Shown piece after piece: positions 1-5,564 of a stretch of 7,399 nucleotides of DNA. Both the position numbers and the translations under genes were made by a program. Position 1 is the stretch's first letter. Each line of letters starts with the position of its first letter. This DNA is from Bacillota bacterium (GTDB lineage Bacteria > Bacillota_C > Negativicutes > Sporomusales > Sporomusaceae): the NCBI GenBank assembly GCA_023441125.1, contig JAEZQV010000223.1:1-7399 (forward strand), written 5' to 3'. A model generated the notes under the pieces. The model saw nothing but the letters and a program-made list of their open reading frames with translations. It made no database searches and had not been told where the DNA came from.

Positions 1-419
1 AGCAGGTTGTGCGCGGTGGTGATGGCATGAAAATCGCCGGTAAAGTGCAGATTAATATCTTCCATGGGCACAACCTGGGCATAACCGCCGCCGGCCGCAC
101 CGCCTTTAACGCCAAAACAGGGTCCTAAAGAAGGTTCGCGCAGGGCAATGACGACTTTTTTTCCTTTACGGCGCAGTGAGTCGCCAAGCCCAACCGTTGT
201 TGTTGTCTTGCCTTCCCCGGCCGGCGTCGGATTGATGGCCGAAACCAGAATGAGTTTGCCGTCAGGCCTGGCATTGATCCGTTCCCACGTTTTAAGCGAG
301 ACTTTTGCTTTATAGTTCCCGTACAACTCCAGTTCTGCGGCGGGAATATCAAGTTCCTGCGCCACGCCGGTGATTGGTTTCATTGTGGCTTCCTGTGCAA
401 TTTCAACATCACTTTTCAA
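1..419 (-). CDS. fhs: Formate-tetrahydrofolate ligase, N-terminal 139 residues (3' end outside window)
   Basis: The enzyme joins formate to tetrahydrofolate using ATP, giving 10-formyl-THF; it acts in the cytosol and is the formate-activating step of the methyl branch of the Wood-Ljungdahl pathway and of one-carbon supply. The visible part is highly typical of the family: the P-loop [12 protein letters not shown] (residues 64-75), then [20 protein letters not shown] (94-113) and [14 protein letters not shown] (121-134). The family is usually about 555 residues, so roughly a quarter is present. I chose the TTG at 419 because a GGGGGG Shine-Dalgarno lies 8 nt upstream and because the residues it adds ([10 protein letters not shown]) match the usual family N-terminus; the in-frame ATG at 383 is Met13. 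No in-frame ATG exists further upstream. It starts 34 bp after the 56-residue gene and is probably in its operon. Identification is secure; only the exact start is open. Confidence 0.96.
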   Translation of the reverse strand, partial: MKSDVEIAQEATMKPITGVAQELDIPAAELELYGNYKAKVSLKTWERINARPDGKLILVSAINPTPAGEGKTTTTVGLGDSLRRKGKKVVIALREPSLGPCFGVKGGAAGGGYAQVVPMEDINLHFTGDFHAITTAHNL

Positions 420-453
420 AACGATTGCCCCCCAACTGCATCATGATTAATTT

Positions 454-624
454 TTACTTATTTTCCGCCACTTCGGCCACTTCTGTAATTGAGCCATGAA
501 TACCGCAAACCGGACACATCCAGGTCTGCACTTTTAACAATACTTCTTTGTCGTCAAACTTGTGCTTAACGGTCGTATATTTGGAGTTTTTTTCATCATG
601 CTCACACCACACAGCCGAATTCAT
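454..624 (-). CDS. Small CxxC protein, possible zinc ribbon, 56 aa, upstream of fhs
   Basis: A short ORF reading MNSAVWCEHDEKNSKY at its start and ending in TEVAEVAENK. It has Cys7 and His9 near the N-terminus and a CPVCG knuckle at 37-41 followed by His43, so two pairs of possible metal ligands about 30 residues apart, as in small zinc-ribbon or rubredoxin-like folds. No membrane segment or signal peptide is visible. A strong Shine-Dalgarno (AAGGAGG, 7 nt before the ATG) supports real translation. The gene ends 34 bp before fhs with no terminator between, so co-transcription is likely. I do not recognise a named family and the function is unknown; metal binding is inferred from the cysteines alone. 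It could be a regulatory or accessory protein of one-carbon metabolism, but only position suggests this. Confidence 0.8.
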   Translation of the reverse strand: MNSAVWCEHDEKNSKYTTVKHKFDDKEVLLKVQTWMCPVCGIHGSITEVAEVAENK

Positions 625-661
625 AGTCCTGCCTCCTTATATTCTTTGCTTCTGTAGATTC

Positions 662-695
662 CCGGCAGCGTAGGCTGGCGCCTAAACCATGCCGG
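662..695 (-). promoter_or_regulatory. Leader hairpin upstream of the 56-aa gene and fhs
   Basis: Two nested inverted repeats form one stem-loop: an outer CCGGCA/TGCCGG pair (662-667 with 690-695) and an inner TAGGC/GCCTA pair (671-675 with 680-684) closing a 4-nt loop, with a small internal loop between. It lies 37 nt before the ATG of the 56-aa gene. No T-run follows on the minus strand, so it is not a normal terminator. If the TATAAA at 705-700 is the -10, the transcript would begin at or very near this hairpin, making it a 5'-end stabilising structure or a protein target. The pairing is seen; the role is inference. Confidence 0.45.
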
Positions 696-699
696 TATG

Positions 700-705
700 T
701 TTATA
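700..705 (-). promoter_or_regulatory. Weak -10 candidate (TATAAA) for the fhs operon
   Basis: The minus strand reads TATAAA at 705-700, one mismatch from the consensus -10. No convincing -35 is found 16-18 nt upstream. Another weak option further upstream is a TTGTAA followed, after a long 19-nt gap, by TATGCT. The surrounding 696-795 stretch is very AT-rich and contains no gene, which fits a promoter region. Position alone makes this plausible. Confidence 0.25.
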
Positions 706-795
706 GTAACGTATCAGACATTAAATTAGCATAAAATTCATAACCTTATGTATTACAAAATAATTAAAAATATAAAAATTTTAACAATATAACGT

Positions 796-837
796 AAACC
801 ACCTGACAGTATCCAGCCAATACCAGTCAGGCGGTTT
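796..837 (-). terminator. 3' hairpin after the DUF2284 gene, probable terminator
   Basis: On the minus strand AAACCGCCTGAC pairs with GTCAGGTGGTTT over 12 bp, with one G-U pair; inside it GTAT/ATAC adds 4 bp closing a 7-nt loop. Read on the plus strand the G-U becomes an A-C mismatch, so the structure favours minus-strand RNA. It lies 42 nt after the DUF2284 stop. The sequence after it is U-rich but has no uninterrupted U-run directly at the stem, so termination may be inefficient or the hairpin may protect the 3' end. A smaller 6-bp hairpin (CCTAAC/GTTAGG, 859-879) sits immediately after the stop codon. Confidence 0.55.
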
Positions 838-879
838 GCCGCATTGCATTATGTTCTGCCTAACCACGTTGTTGTTAGG

Positions 880-1446
880 TTAATCAGCTTTTTCGGCGTT
901 AAACAGGATAAGCCCCACATAAGACACGGTGTTCTTACCATTATAATAGGGAATGCCACAGGTCTTCTCCAGCTTAATGACATCAATGCCATAGGCTTCC
1001 ACCGAAGCAAAAGCCTCCTCCGGGAAGCGGCACGGTTCATTGTCCAAATAAGCGCACCGTTCACAGAACTCACAGTTGCCCGCATTCAGCGGCAGGATAT
1101 TCTGCAGCTTGAACTTGGTTTTAACACTGTCCAGGATGCTTCTGAACACACTGTCATGAATCTTCTTGGCCGCCATCATGCCTTTCCAGTCAAAAGCGCT
1201 TTTCATCTGGTGAACGGTCTGAAACAGCAGGCCGTTTTTGTACTGACAGGCTTTGGCTTTTAATTCGGCAAAGGAGCCGACGGCAGGCGGACAGACCCAG
1301 TTGGTATTATATTTCCGGCACACATTTTGCTCACAGGCTTTTCTAAAATCCTCGACGAAATTGATTTCGGCCACTTCGGCAATCGCCGCGTGATCCGCAT
1401 TGGCCGCCAGGGCAGCCTGCACTAATTCCTCAAACTTAACTTCCAT
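880..1446 (-). CDS. DUF2284 family cysteine-rich, predicted metal-binding protein, 188 aa
   Basis: The protein has nine cysteines: C38, C43, C52 (within NWVCPPAVG), C67, a cluster CEFCERC at 125-131, C139 and C163 (within TCGIPYYNGKNTVSYVG). This layout, with an N-terminal CRKY..WVCPP motif and a later CxxCxxC...C group, is that of DUF2284, annotated as predicted metal-binding proteins and common in anaerobes. An iron-sulfur cluster at C125/C128/C131/C139 is a reasonable inference. No signal peptide or membrane segment is visible, so it is probably cytosolic. The start is the ATG at 1446: the sequence AAGGAGG ends 5 nt before it. A longer reading from a TTG at 1461 would translate through this Shine-Dalgarno and is unlikely. 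It follows the chemoreceptor gene but has its own promoter copy in the 136-bp gap. The family has no established function, so its role here is unknown. Confidence 0.88.
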   Translation of the reverse strand: MEVKFEELVQAALAANADHAAIAEVAEINFVEDFRKACEQNVCRKYNTNWVCPPAVGSFAELKAKACQYKNGLLFQTVHQMKSAFDWKGMMAAKKIHDSVFRSILDSVKTKFKLQNILPLNAGNCEFCERCAYLDNEPCRFPEEAFASVEAYGIDVIKLEKTCGIPYYNGKNTVSYVGLILFNAEKAD

Positions 1447-1564
1447 AAGCCCCTCCTTCAAAATAATTCAATAACCACAACGCTTGCAAAATCTGCCGCA
1501 GGCGGGTGAATAACTTAGCGGAAACAATATGCCTGTCAATATCTTTGCATTATTCCTATAATTT
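1439..1564 (-). repeat. Direct repeat copy A: promoter, leader and start codon of the DUF2284 gene
   Basis: This 126-bp stretch matches 2454-2615 in the same orientation. Shared blocks include ACTTCCATA over the start codon, AATCTGCCGCA, and a 20-nt exact match TAACTTAGCGGAAACAATAT, then GTCAATAT and TATAATTT. By eye, the leader half is about 84 percent identical. Copy A has only 3 nt (1508-1510) where copy B has 37 nt. Homology covers the promoter through the first three codons of the DUF2284 gene, then stops; on the other side it stops just outside the chemoreceptor's stop codon. Confidence 0.85.
1512..1539 (-). promoter_or_regulatory. Promoter candidate for the DUF2284 gene
   Basis: The minus strand has a perfect -35 TTGACA at 1539-1534, a 16-nt spacer and a weak -10 TAAGTT at 1517-1512. 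The same elements recur in copy B with a 17-nt spacer. Between them the sequence ATATTGTTTCCGC is conserved, more than a bare promoter needs, so a regulator may bind there. Conservation between the two copies and the perfect -35 support the call; the poor -10 suggests an activator or low basal activity. Confidence 0.5.
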
Positions 1565-1582
1565 CCTTTAAATAAATTGCAA

Positions 1583-2398
1583 TTATCTCATTTCAGCAGC
1601 TTTTGTTATATCTGCCGCCGAGGCTGACAGCCGTTCCATGGAAGCCGATATCTCCTGGGTAGCTGCCGCCTGCCGCTGCCCTAATTCAGCAGTGGACAGT
1701 ATGGTAGCAATCACCATATGGGTTTGTTTCTGGATATTTTGCAAAATACTTCTGATATTTTTTACTGACTGATCACTGTCAACTGCCATTTTGCGGATTT
1801 CTTCCGCAACAACGGCAAAGCCGCGTCCCTGATCGCCGGCCCGCGCCGCCTCAATGGCGGCATTAAGCCCCAACAGATTGGAATTGCTGGCCACATTACT
1901 GACAAACTGTAAAATATCATCGGTCTTGTCAATTTCCTGTTGAACCTGTCCCATGCCGTTCTTGACATTGGCTAAATCCTCAGCCAGTTGTCCAGCTGTC
2001 TGAGCCAGTTCCAGCGAAGTCGAGCTAACTTGTTGTGTAGCCGCCGCAATGGTTGTCGCAGCCTTAAATAATAAATCCTGTGCCTGCAGGCTGGAAGCCG
2101 TCCCAATAACTCCCGACAAATTCCCGTCATCCTCAAGGATGGGGCAAAGAACCGATTTTAGCTTCAAGCCATAGATACGTTCAGGAATAATACTGTGGAC
2201 AATTTTTTTCCGGGCAATACAGTCGCGGATGGCTTTTCCCATAGCAACATCACCGATTCGTATATTGGTTTCAAAGCCTTTAGCCGGAACAAAATGGATA
2301 ATTTCGGCATCCGTATTACATATAATAATATTACAATCAAGGGCACTTGCATCCCGAAAAATTTCTGCCATGTCAATTACTTGCTGCAACTTGCGCAT
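1583..2398 (-). CDS. Soluble methyl-accepting chemotaxis protein, 271 aa
   Basis: The C-terminal half (about 110-271) is a cytoplasmic chemoreceptor signalling domain. Its hairpin tip is clear: [20 protein letters not shown] at 174-193, followed by [12 protein letters not shown]. This part docks CheA and CheW. The N-terminal 105 residues lack any membrane segment and form a small alpha/beta sensor region ([20 protein letters not shown] at 21-40; [20 protein letters not shown] at 81-100), reminiscent of a PAS- or GAF-like fold, with Cys22, Cys27, Cys60 and Cys85. It is short for a chemoreceptor, similar in architecture to the soluble Bacillus receptor YfmS. It probably senses an internal signal such as redox state or a metabolite; the ligand is unknown, and no CheA/CheW gene is in the window. 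The ATG at 2398 follows a GGGAGG Shine-Dalgarno. The gene sits between two direct repeats that include promoters, so it may be separately mobile or duplicated in origin. Confidence 0.93.
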   Translation of the reverse strand: MRKLQQVIDMAEIFRDASALDCNIIICNTDAEIIHFVPAKGFETNIRIGDVAMGKAIRDCIARKKIVHSIIPERIYGLKLKSVLCPILEDDGNLSGVIGTASSLQAQDLLFKAATTIAAATQQVSSTSLELAQTAGQLAEDLANVKNGMGQVQQEIDKTDDILQFVSNVASNSNLLGLNAAIEAARAGDQGRGFAVVAEEIRKMAVDSDQSVKNIRSILQNIQKQTHMVIATILSTAELGQRQAAATQEISASMERLSASAADITKAAEMR

Positions 2399-2437
2399 AC
2401 TTTCGCCTCCCTGCCATAATCCTCAGCGATACAGCTT

Positions 2438-2461
2438 TTAAGAAGGATGTTGGACTTCCAT
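2438..2461 (-). other. 7-codon mini-ORF (MEVQHPS), relic of a copied start codon
   Basis: Within copy B the sequence AGGAAGGGCCT precedes an ATG at 2461 that aligns exactly with the ATG of the DUF2284 gene in copy A. Both open reading frames begin Met-Glu-Val; here the frame ends after seven codons at a TAA. The Shine-Dalgarno is intact enough for translation. It lies 39 nt before the chemoreceptor ATG. It is either a harmless relic of the duplication or an upstream leader peptide that affects translation of the receptor. Reading frame and alignment are seen; function is inference. Confidence 0.45.
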
Positions 2462-2531
2462 AGGCCCTTCCTGCAAAGACAATTCATTAACCACAATGCT
2501 CTCAGAATCTGCCGCATGCGGGTATAAAGAA

Positions 2532-2573
2532 TTCCGCTAAGTTATATATACATCTATATATAACTTAGCGGAA
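2532..2573. repeat. 42-nt perfect inverted repeat (19-bp stem, 4-nt loop)
   Basis: Positions 2532-2550 (TTCCGCTAAGTTATATATA) are the exact reverse complement of 2555-2573, separated by CATC. The right arm is the TTAGCGG core shared with copy A, so the left arm was added in copy B only. On the minus strand it covers the putative -10 and transcription start of the chemoreceptor promoter. It could be a regulator's operator, a cruciform, or a terminator for read-through from the ACS-type transporter gene (some Ts follow in AATTCTTTATA). The structure is certain; the role is not known. Confidence 0.85.
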
Positions 2574-2590
2574 ACAATATATTTTGTCAA
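2562..2590 (-). promoter_or_regulatory. Promoter candidate for the chemoreceptor gene
   Basis: The minus strand has TTGACA at 2590-2585, a 17-nt spacer and TAAGTT at 2567-2562. The -35 is perfect with ideal spacing, but the -10 is weak. The same arrangement occurs before the DUF2284 gene, so the two genes are probably co-regulated. An alternative just upstream is TTCAAA with TATAAA 16 nt on, which is not conserved in copy A. The -10 lies inside the palindrome arm, so a protein bound there, or extruded DNA, would block or alter initiation. Confidence 0.5.
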
Positions 2591-2648
2591 TATTTTTATA
2601 TTATTCTTATAATTTATTTGAACAGTACCCGCCGTGCGTCCTGTCTGC

Positions 2649-3956
2649 TCAAATTTTCCGGAACCAAAGCGCCAGCATAGCGCCTGCGCCAAACAGGCAA
2701 AAGGCTACCAGACACATGAGGCCGCCGCTGTAACTGCCGGTCATGTTAATAAAGTAGCCGACAATAACCGGGGTAACCGCCCCGCCGGCACTGCCTAAGC
2801 CGCTTTCCAGACCGCTGCCGGTTGCCAGCGCCTTCTCCGGCACAACCTTCTGAATCATGGACCAGTGCCCGGGCAGTCCCACTACCAGCGCGGCAACGGC
2901 GACAATGAGCCAGAGGGCGGCTTCGATCTGCCCGCTGGCCTGGGCAGCAAAATAGATGCCGGCCGCGCCGCCAAGCATATGGATAATGCCAAATGTCGCT
3001 TTCCGTTCCACCTTATCCGTTAGATAGCCAGCTACGATAAGGGCTACGACGGATGCAGCATACGGGGCATTGGCCCAAAAGCCCATGCTGTTCCAGGTAA
3101 AACCCACAACGTCTTTTAAGTAGGAGGGAATCCAGGTCATAAGCCCCCACCAGGCCCATGAACTGCAGACATAAAAGATCACACACAGCCAATAATCAAA
3201 ATTCAGCAGAAAGCCCTGGCAGTTTTCCCAGGCGGAGGCATTCACAGCGCCTGCGTCTTTCGTTTGCTGCAGCCGTTCAGCCTGCAGGCCGCCCTCAATA
3301 TGTGCGAGTTCCAGGCGGTTGATCCGTTTATTGTCGCGGGGATAATCAGCGGTAAAGAACCAAATCAGCACAAAGGGAATAATGCCGATGGCCGCCAGTA
3401 CGAAGAAGCTTGTCCGCCAGCCCCAGTTGCCCACAATCCAGACGAAAAACGGCATGGCCAGCGCCGGTCCGGCGGCCAGCCCCAGCAGCCAGGTTGAATT
3501 GGCCCGGGCTCGCTCCTGCGGCGGAAACCAGTTTTTTACAAACTTCATTTGCATCGGCCAGTGCATGCCTTCTCCCAGGCCAAGAATGCAGCGGGCAGCA
3601 ATCATGCCGGCGAAATTTGTTACCAAACCGCCGAAAACGCAGGAGATTGCCCAAAAAGCAATGGCCAGCGCCATGACCTTGCGAGGCCCCCACCAGTCCC
3701 CTAAGGGGCTGAGAAATGCATTGGTAATGGCATAGGCAGCCAGAAACAGAGACATCAGGGAGCCCATGGCCACAGCATCGCCCTTAATACCCATTTCGGT
3801 TAAAAAAGCGTCATCGGCCACCAGCACCGACACATTCACCCTGTCAAGGTAAGCTACCAGCAAAGTAATTAACAAAATGAGTATCAAAAGGAAGCGCTGT
3901 CTGGTCGGCACCGCACTTGCGTCTACCGCCGGTGCTGCCAGTCGATCATTATTCAA
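2649..3956 (-). CDS. MFS transporter, ACS (anion:cation symporter) type, 435 aa
   Basis: An inner-membrane carrier of the major facilitator superfamily with about 12 hydrophobic segments. Near the end of TM1 it has YLDRVNVSV (36-44), the usual signature of the anion:cation symporter group that carries hexuronates, glucarate, phthalate and other organic anions. The MFS motif A follows TM2 as GDWWGPRK (86-93). A long central cytoplasmic loop (around residues 205-245) separates the two halves. The length is normal for the family. The start is a TTG at 3956, preceded by AGGAGG at 7 nt; no in-frame ATG fits near it. It follows the SLH porin by 106 bp, but a hairpin terminator candidate lies between, so it may be only partly co-transcribed. 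The substrate is probably an organic anion taken up with protons or sodium; it cannot be named from sequence. No obvious terminator follows its stop. Confidence 0.92.
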   Translation of the reverse strand: MNNDRLAAPAVDASAVPTRQRFLLILILLITLLVAYLDRVNVSVLVADDAFLTEMGIKGDAVAMGSLMSLFLAAYAITNAFLSPLGDWWGPRKVMALAIAFWAISCVFGGLVTNFAGMIAARCILGLGEGMHWPMQMKFVKNWFPPQERARANSTWLLGLAAGPALAMPFFVWIVGNWGWRTSFFVLAAIGIIPFVLIWFFTADYPRDNKRINRLELAHIEGGLQAERLQQTKDAGAVNASAWENCQGFLLNFDYWLCVIFYVCSSWAWWGLMTWIPSYLKDVVGFTWNSMGFWANAPYAASVVALIVAGYLTDKVERKATFGIIHMLGGAAGIYFAAQASGQIEAALWLIVAVAALVVGLPGHWSMIQKVVPEKALATGSGLESGLGSAGGAVTPVIVGYFINMTGSYSGGLMCLVAFCLFGAGAMLALWFRKI

Positions 3957-4002
3957 GCTGTTACCTCCTCATCCCAATAAGTAGGCAGGCAATAAAAGGA
4001 CA

Positions 4003-4021
4003 ACCCCGAGCAAGTCGGGGT
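4003..4021 (-). terminator. Rho-independent terminator candidate after the SLH porin
   Basis: The minus strand forms ACCCCGA/TCGGGGT, a 7-bp mostly G-C stem with a 5-nt loop, followed by TGTCCTTTTATTG. It sits 41 nt after the porin stop and 46 nt before the TTG start of the ACS-type carrier. The T-run is interrupted, so some read-through into the carrier gene is possible; this would lower its expression relative to the porin. Confidence 0.65.
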
Positions 4022-4062
4022 CCCTGCTACCAGCAGAATTGAATATCTTTAATTCCGCAGGC

Positions 4063-5523
4063 TTAATAGAAGAATTCGAGCTTCATCATATAAGTTTTAT
4101 CTAATTGGCTGTCTGTCAAAGTGGTTAAGCCTTTGTTTTTGATCTTGAAATCCTGATATTCAAGCGATAATACTACATTTTTAGCCACAACATTTTGATA
4201 GGCCAGAAACCAGGCATTGACATTATCAGTGGTATGAGTAAATACGTTATAAGGCTGGCCAGGATTAGCTACCGCTGTCGTATCAAAACCGCCTGCACCG
4301 GAGGGAATGGCGCCCGCATCCACACTGCGGTATGACACCATCCAGGCATCCGTACCTGTTTTGGCCGGGTTTACCAAACCGACTGCCTGATACATGACCG
4401 GTGGCGCCTGACTGTTGCTAAATTGGATAGCCCATCCCTTGGGATTATCTGGCAAATCAACTGCTCCGTCCAGCTTGCTGCCTACATAGTCGCCCAGCAA
4501 TGTGTATTTGCCCATCTTATAGACTATAGAGCTGGTCCAGCCTTCTGAGCTGGAAAACGACCCTTTCGAAGTATTAAGCGTGCCTAACCCCGATGATGTG
4601 CTGGTCCCCGGAACACTCGCCCAGTAGTAGCCGCCATAAAGAGATAGATTTTTTGATACTTTATAGCCTAATTGGCCGGTGGTAAACTGATTAGAATCAT
4701 TATCATTATATCTAGCAGTACTCGCATCCCACTTGTTGCTTTTAATATTTCCTGTCCAGCCTTTAAAACTGAGCTTATCCCAGCTGTCGGTAAACATAAT
4801 GCCGTCCACATTCATTGGCTTGCCGATTAAACCGGTCGTGATGAAATCCAAAGCAGTCCGGCCTACGCGTATGGAGTCAAAGCCAAGTGTATTCTTAGCA
4901 GTGACACTCATTTGATCAAGCGAAATCTCCGAGCCGGAACTGTATTCAGCATTGCCGAATTTATTGCCGCCGCTCGTGGCCAGCCGGCCGAAGAAGGACA
5001 TATTGTCGTTGATATTGCCCCAGAATTTAATCCGCTGCCTGAATTCAAACGTATCAGAGCCGGACAATTTCTTCGATCCGGCCGGGGTAGGATCATTACC
5101 CACCACCCGGAAACGAGTCTCGCCGCCAATCCAGGTATTGGTCTTGGTTTCCACTTTGGCCACCCTGGCCCCCAGGCGGTTAAGTTCACCGGCAAATTCG
5201 GCCGACAGCTTATCGATCAGTTGTTTATTGGCTTCATCGGCACTGTCAAACTTGTCCATGGCTTTAGCCACAAGAATGGCAAATTCATAGCGGCTCATCG
5301 TCTTATCACCGCGGAAGGTCTTGTCGCCATAGCCATCTACAAAACCGGCCTTCGCCAGTTTATCCACCGCCGCATACGCCCAGTGACCGGCCGGCACATC
5401 GCTAAAGGACGCCGAAGCAGCATAGACCGGCTGGTCAAACACCGGCGTTCCCGCCATGGTTATCGACATCAGCGCCAGGGGGACAATTGCCAGCCATTTT
5501 TTCATCGCCTGCATTTTTCTCAT
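4063..5523 (-). CDS. SLH-domain outer-membrane porin (OmpM type), 486 aa
   Basis: An outer-membrane channel of the kind found in Negativicutes. It begins with a signal peptide (about 1-35; MKKW, a hydrophobic core, then PVYA before the cut). One SLH domain follows (about 39-90), with FSDVPAGHWAYAAVDKLAKA (40-59) and the strand-turn GYGDKTFRGDKTMSRYEFA (64-82). Next comes a short coiled-coil linker (about 95-128; NKQLIDKLSAEFAGELNRLG). The rest is rich in alternating strands with aromatic residues, ending KLEFFY, as in a beta-barrel with an aromatic C-terminal residue. In this family the SLH domain binds modified peptidoglycan and anchors the outer membrane. The ATG at 5523 follows GGGAGA at a suitable distance; the later in-frame Met4 and Met7 lack a good Shine-Dalgarno. 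It begins 41 bp after the OFA-type carrier, so the two look like one operon, suggesting paired passage of one substrate through both membranes. Which solute it passes is unknown. Confidence 0.94.
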   Translation of the reverse strand: MRKMQAMKKWLAIVPLALMSITMAGTPVFDQPVYAASASFSDVPAGHWAYAAVDKLAKAGFVDGYGDKTFRGDKTMSRYEFAILVAKAMDKFDSADEANKQLIDKLSAEFAGELNRLGARVAKVETKTNTWIGGETRFRVVGNDPTPAGSKKLSGSDTFEFRQRIKFWGNINDNMSFFGRLATSGGNKFGNAEYSSGSEISLDQMSVTAKNTLGFDSIRVGRTALDFITTGLIGKPMNVDGIMFTDSWDKLSFKGWTGNIKSNKWDASTARYNDNDSNQFTTGQLGYKVSKNLSLYGGYYWASVPGTSTSSGLGTLNTSKGSFSSSEGWTSSIVYKMGKYTLLGDYVGSKLDGAVDLPDNPKGWAIQFSNSQAPPVMYQAVGLVNPAKTGTDAWMVSYRSVDAGAIPSGAGGFDTTAVANPGQPYNVFTHTTDNVNAWFLAYQNVVAKNVVLSLEYQDFKIKNKGLTTLTDSQLDKTYMMKLEFFY

Positions 5524-5564
5524 GAAAATCTCTCCCTTTTTTATGTTATCGCATTGCAGAATTC

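Larger units (their letters stand above)
2454..2615 (-). repeat. Direct repeat copy B: duplicated promoter-leader block upstream of the chemoreceptor
   Basis: This 162-bp copy of the block at 1439-1564 fills most of the 250-bp gap between the ACS-type transporter and the chemoreceptor. It keeps the TTGACA promoter, the exact 20-nt core (2561-2580), the leader and the copied ATG. It has 37 nt at 2524-2560 in place of 3 nt in copy A; the extra bases supply the left arm of a long palindrome. Thus the chemoreceptor is driven from a promoter region paralogous to that of the gene downstream of it. Confidence 0.85.

Noticed and set aside
625..795. Tetrahydrofolate riboswitch ahead of fhs
   Set aside because: The leader has a simple two-part hairpin and does not resemble the conserved core of the known THF riboswitch classes as I remember them.
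844..1263. 139-codon plus-strand open frame
   Set aside because: It is antisense to the DUF2284 gene, whose cysteine motifs and Shine-Dalgarno are convincing.
1447..1461. Upstream TTG start for the DUF2284 protein, adding MKEGL
   Set aside because: These codons are the Shine-Dalgarno of the ATG at 1446, and no other ribosome site lies before the TTG.
2524..2600. CRISPR repeat or sigma-54 promoter in the AT-rich spacer
   Set aside because: There is a single palindrome with no regular spacers, and no GG-N10-GC pair at sigma-54 spacing was found.
1439..2615. Composite transposon or IS-bounded element around the chemoreceptor
   Set aside because: The flanking repeats contain promoter and leader sequence, with no transposase, terminal inverted repeats or target-site duplication seen.
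3264..3735. Several overlapping plus-strand frames of 77-117 codons
   Set aside because: They are mirror frames of the ACS-type carrier; composition is low-complexity and arginine/proline-rich.
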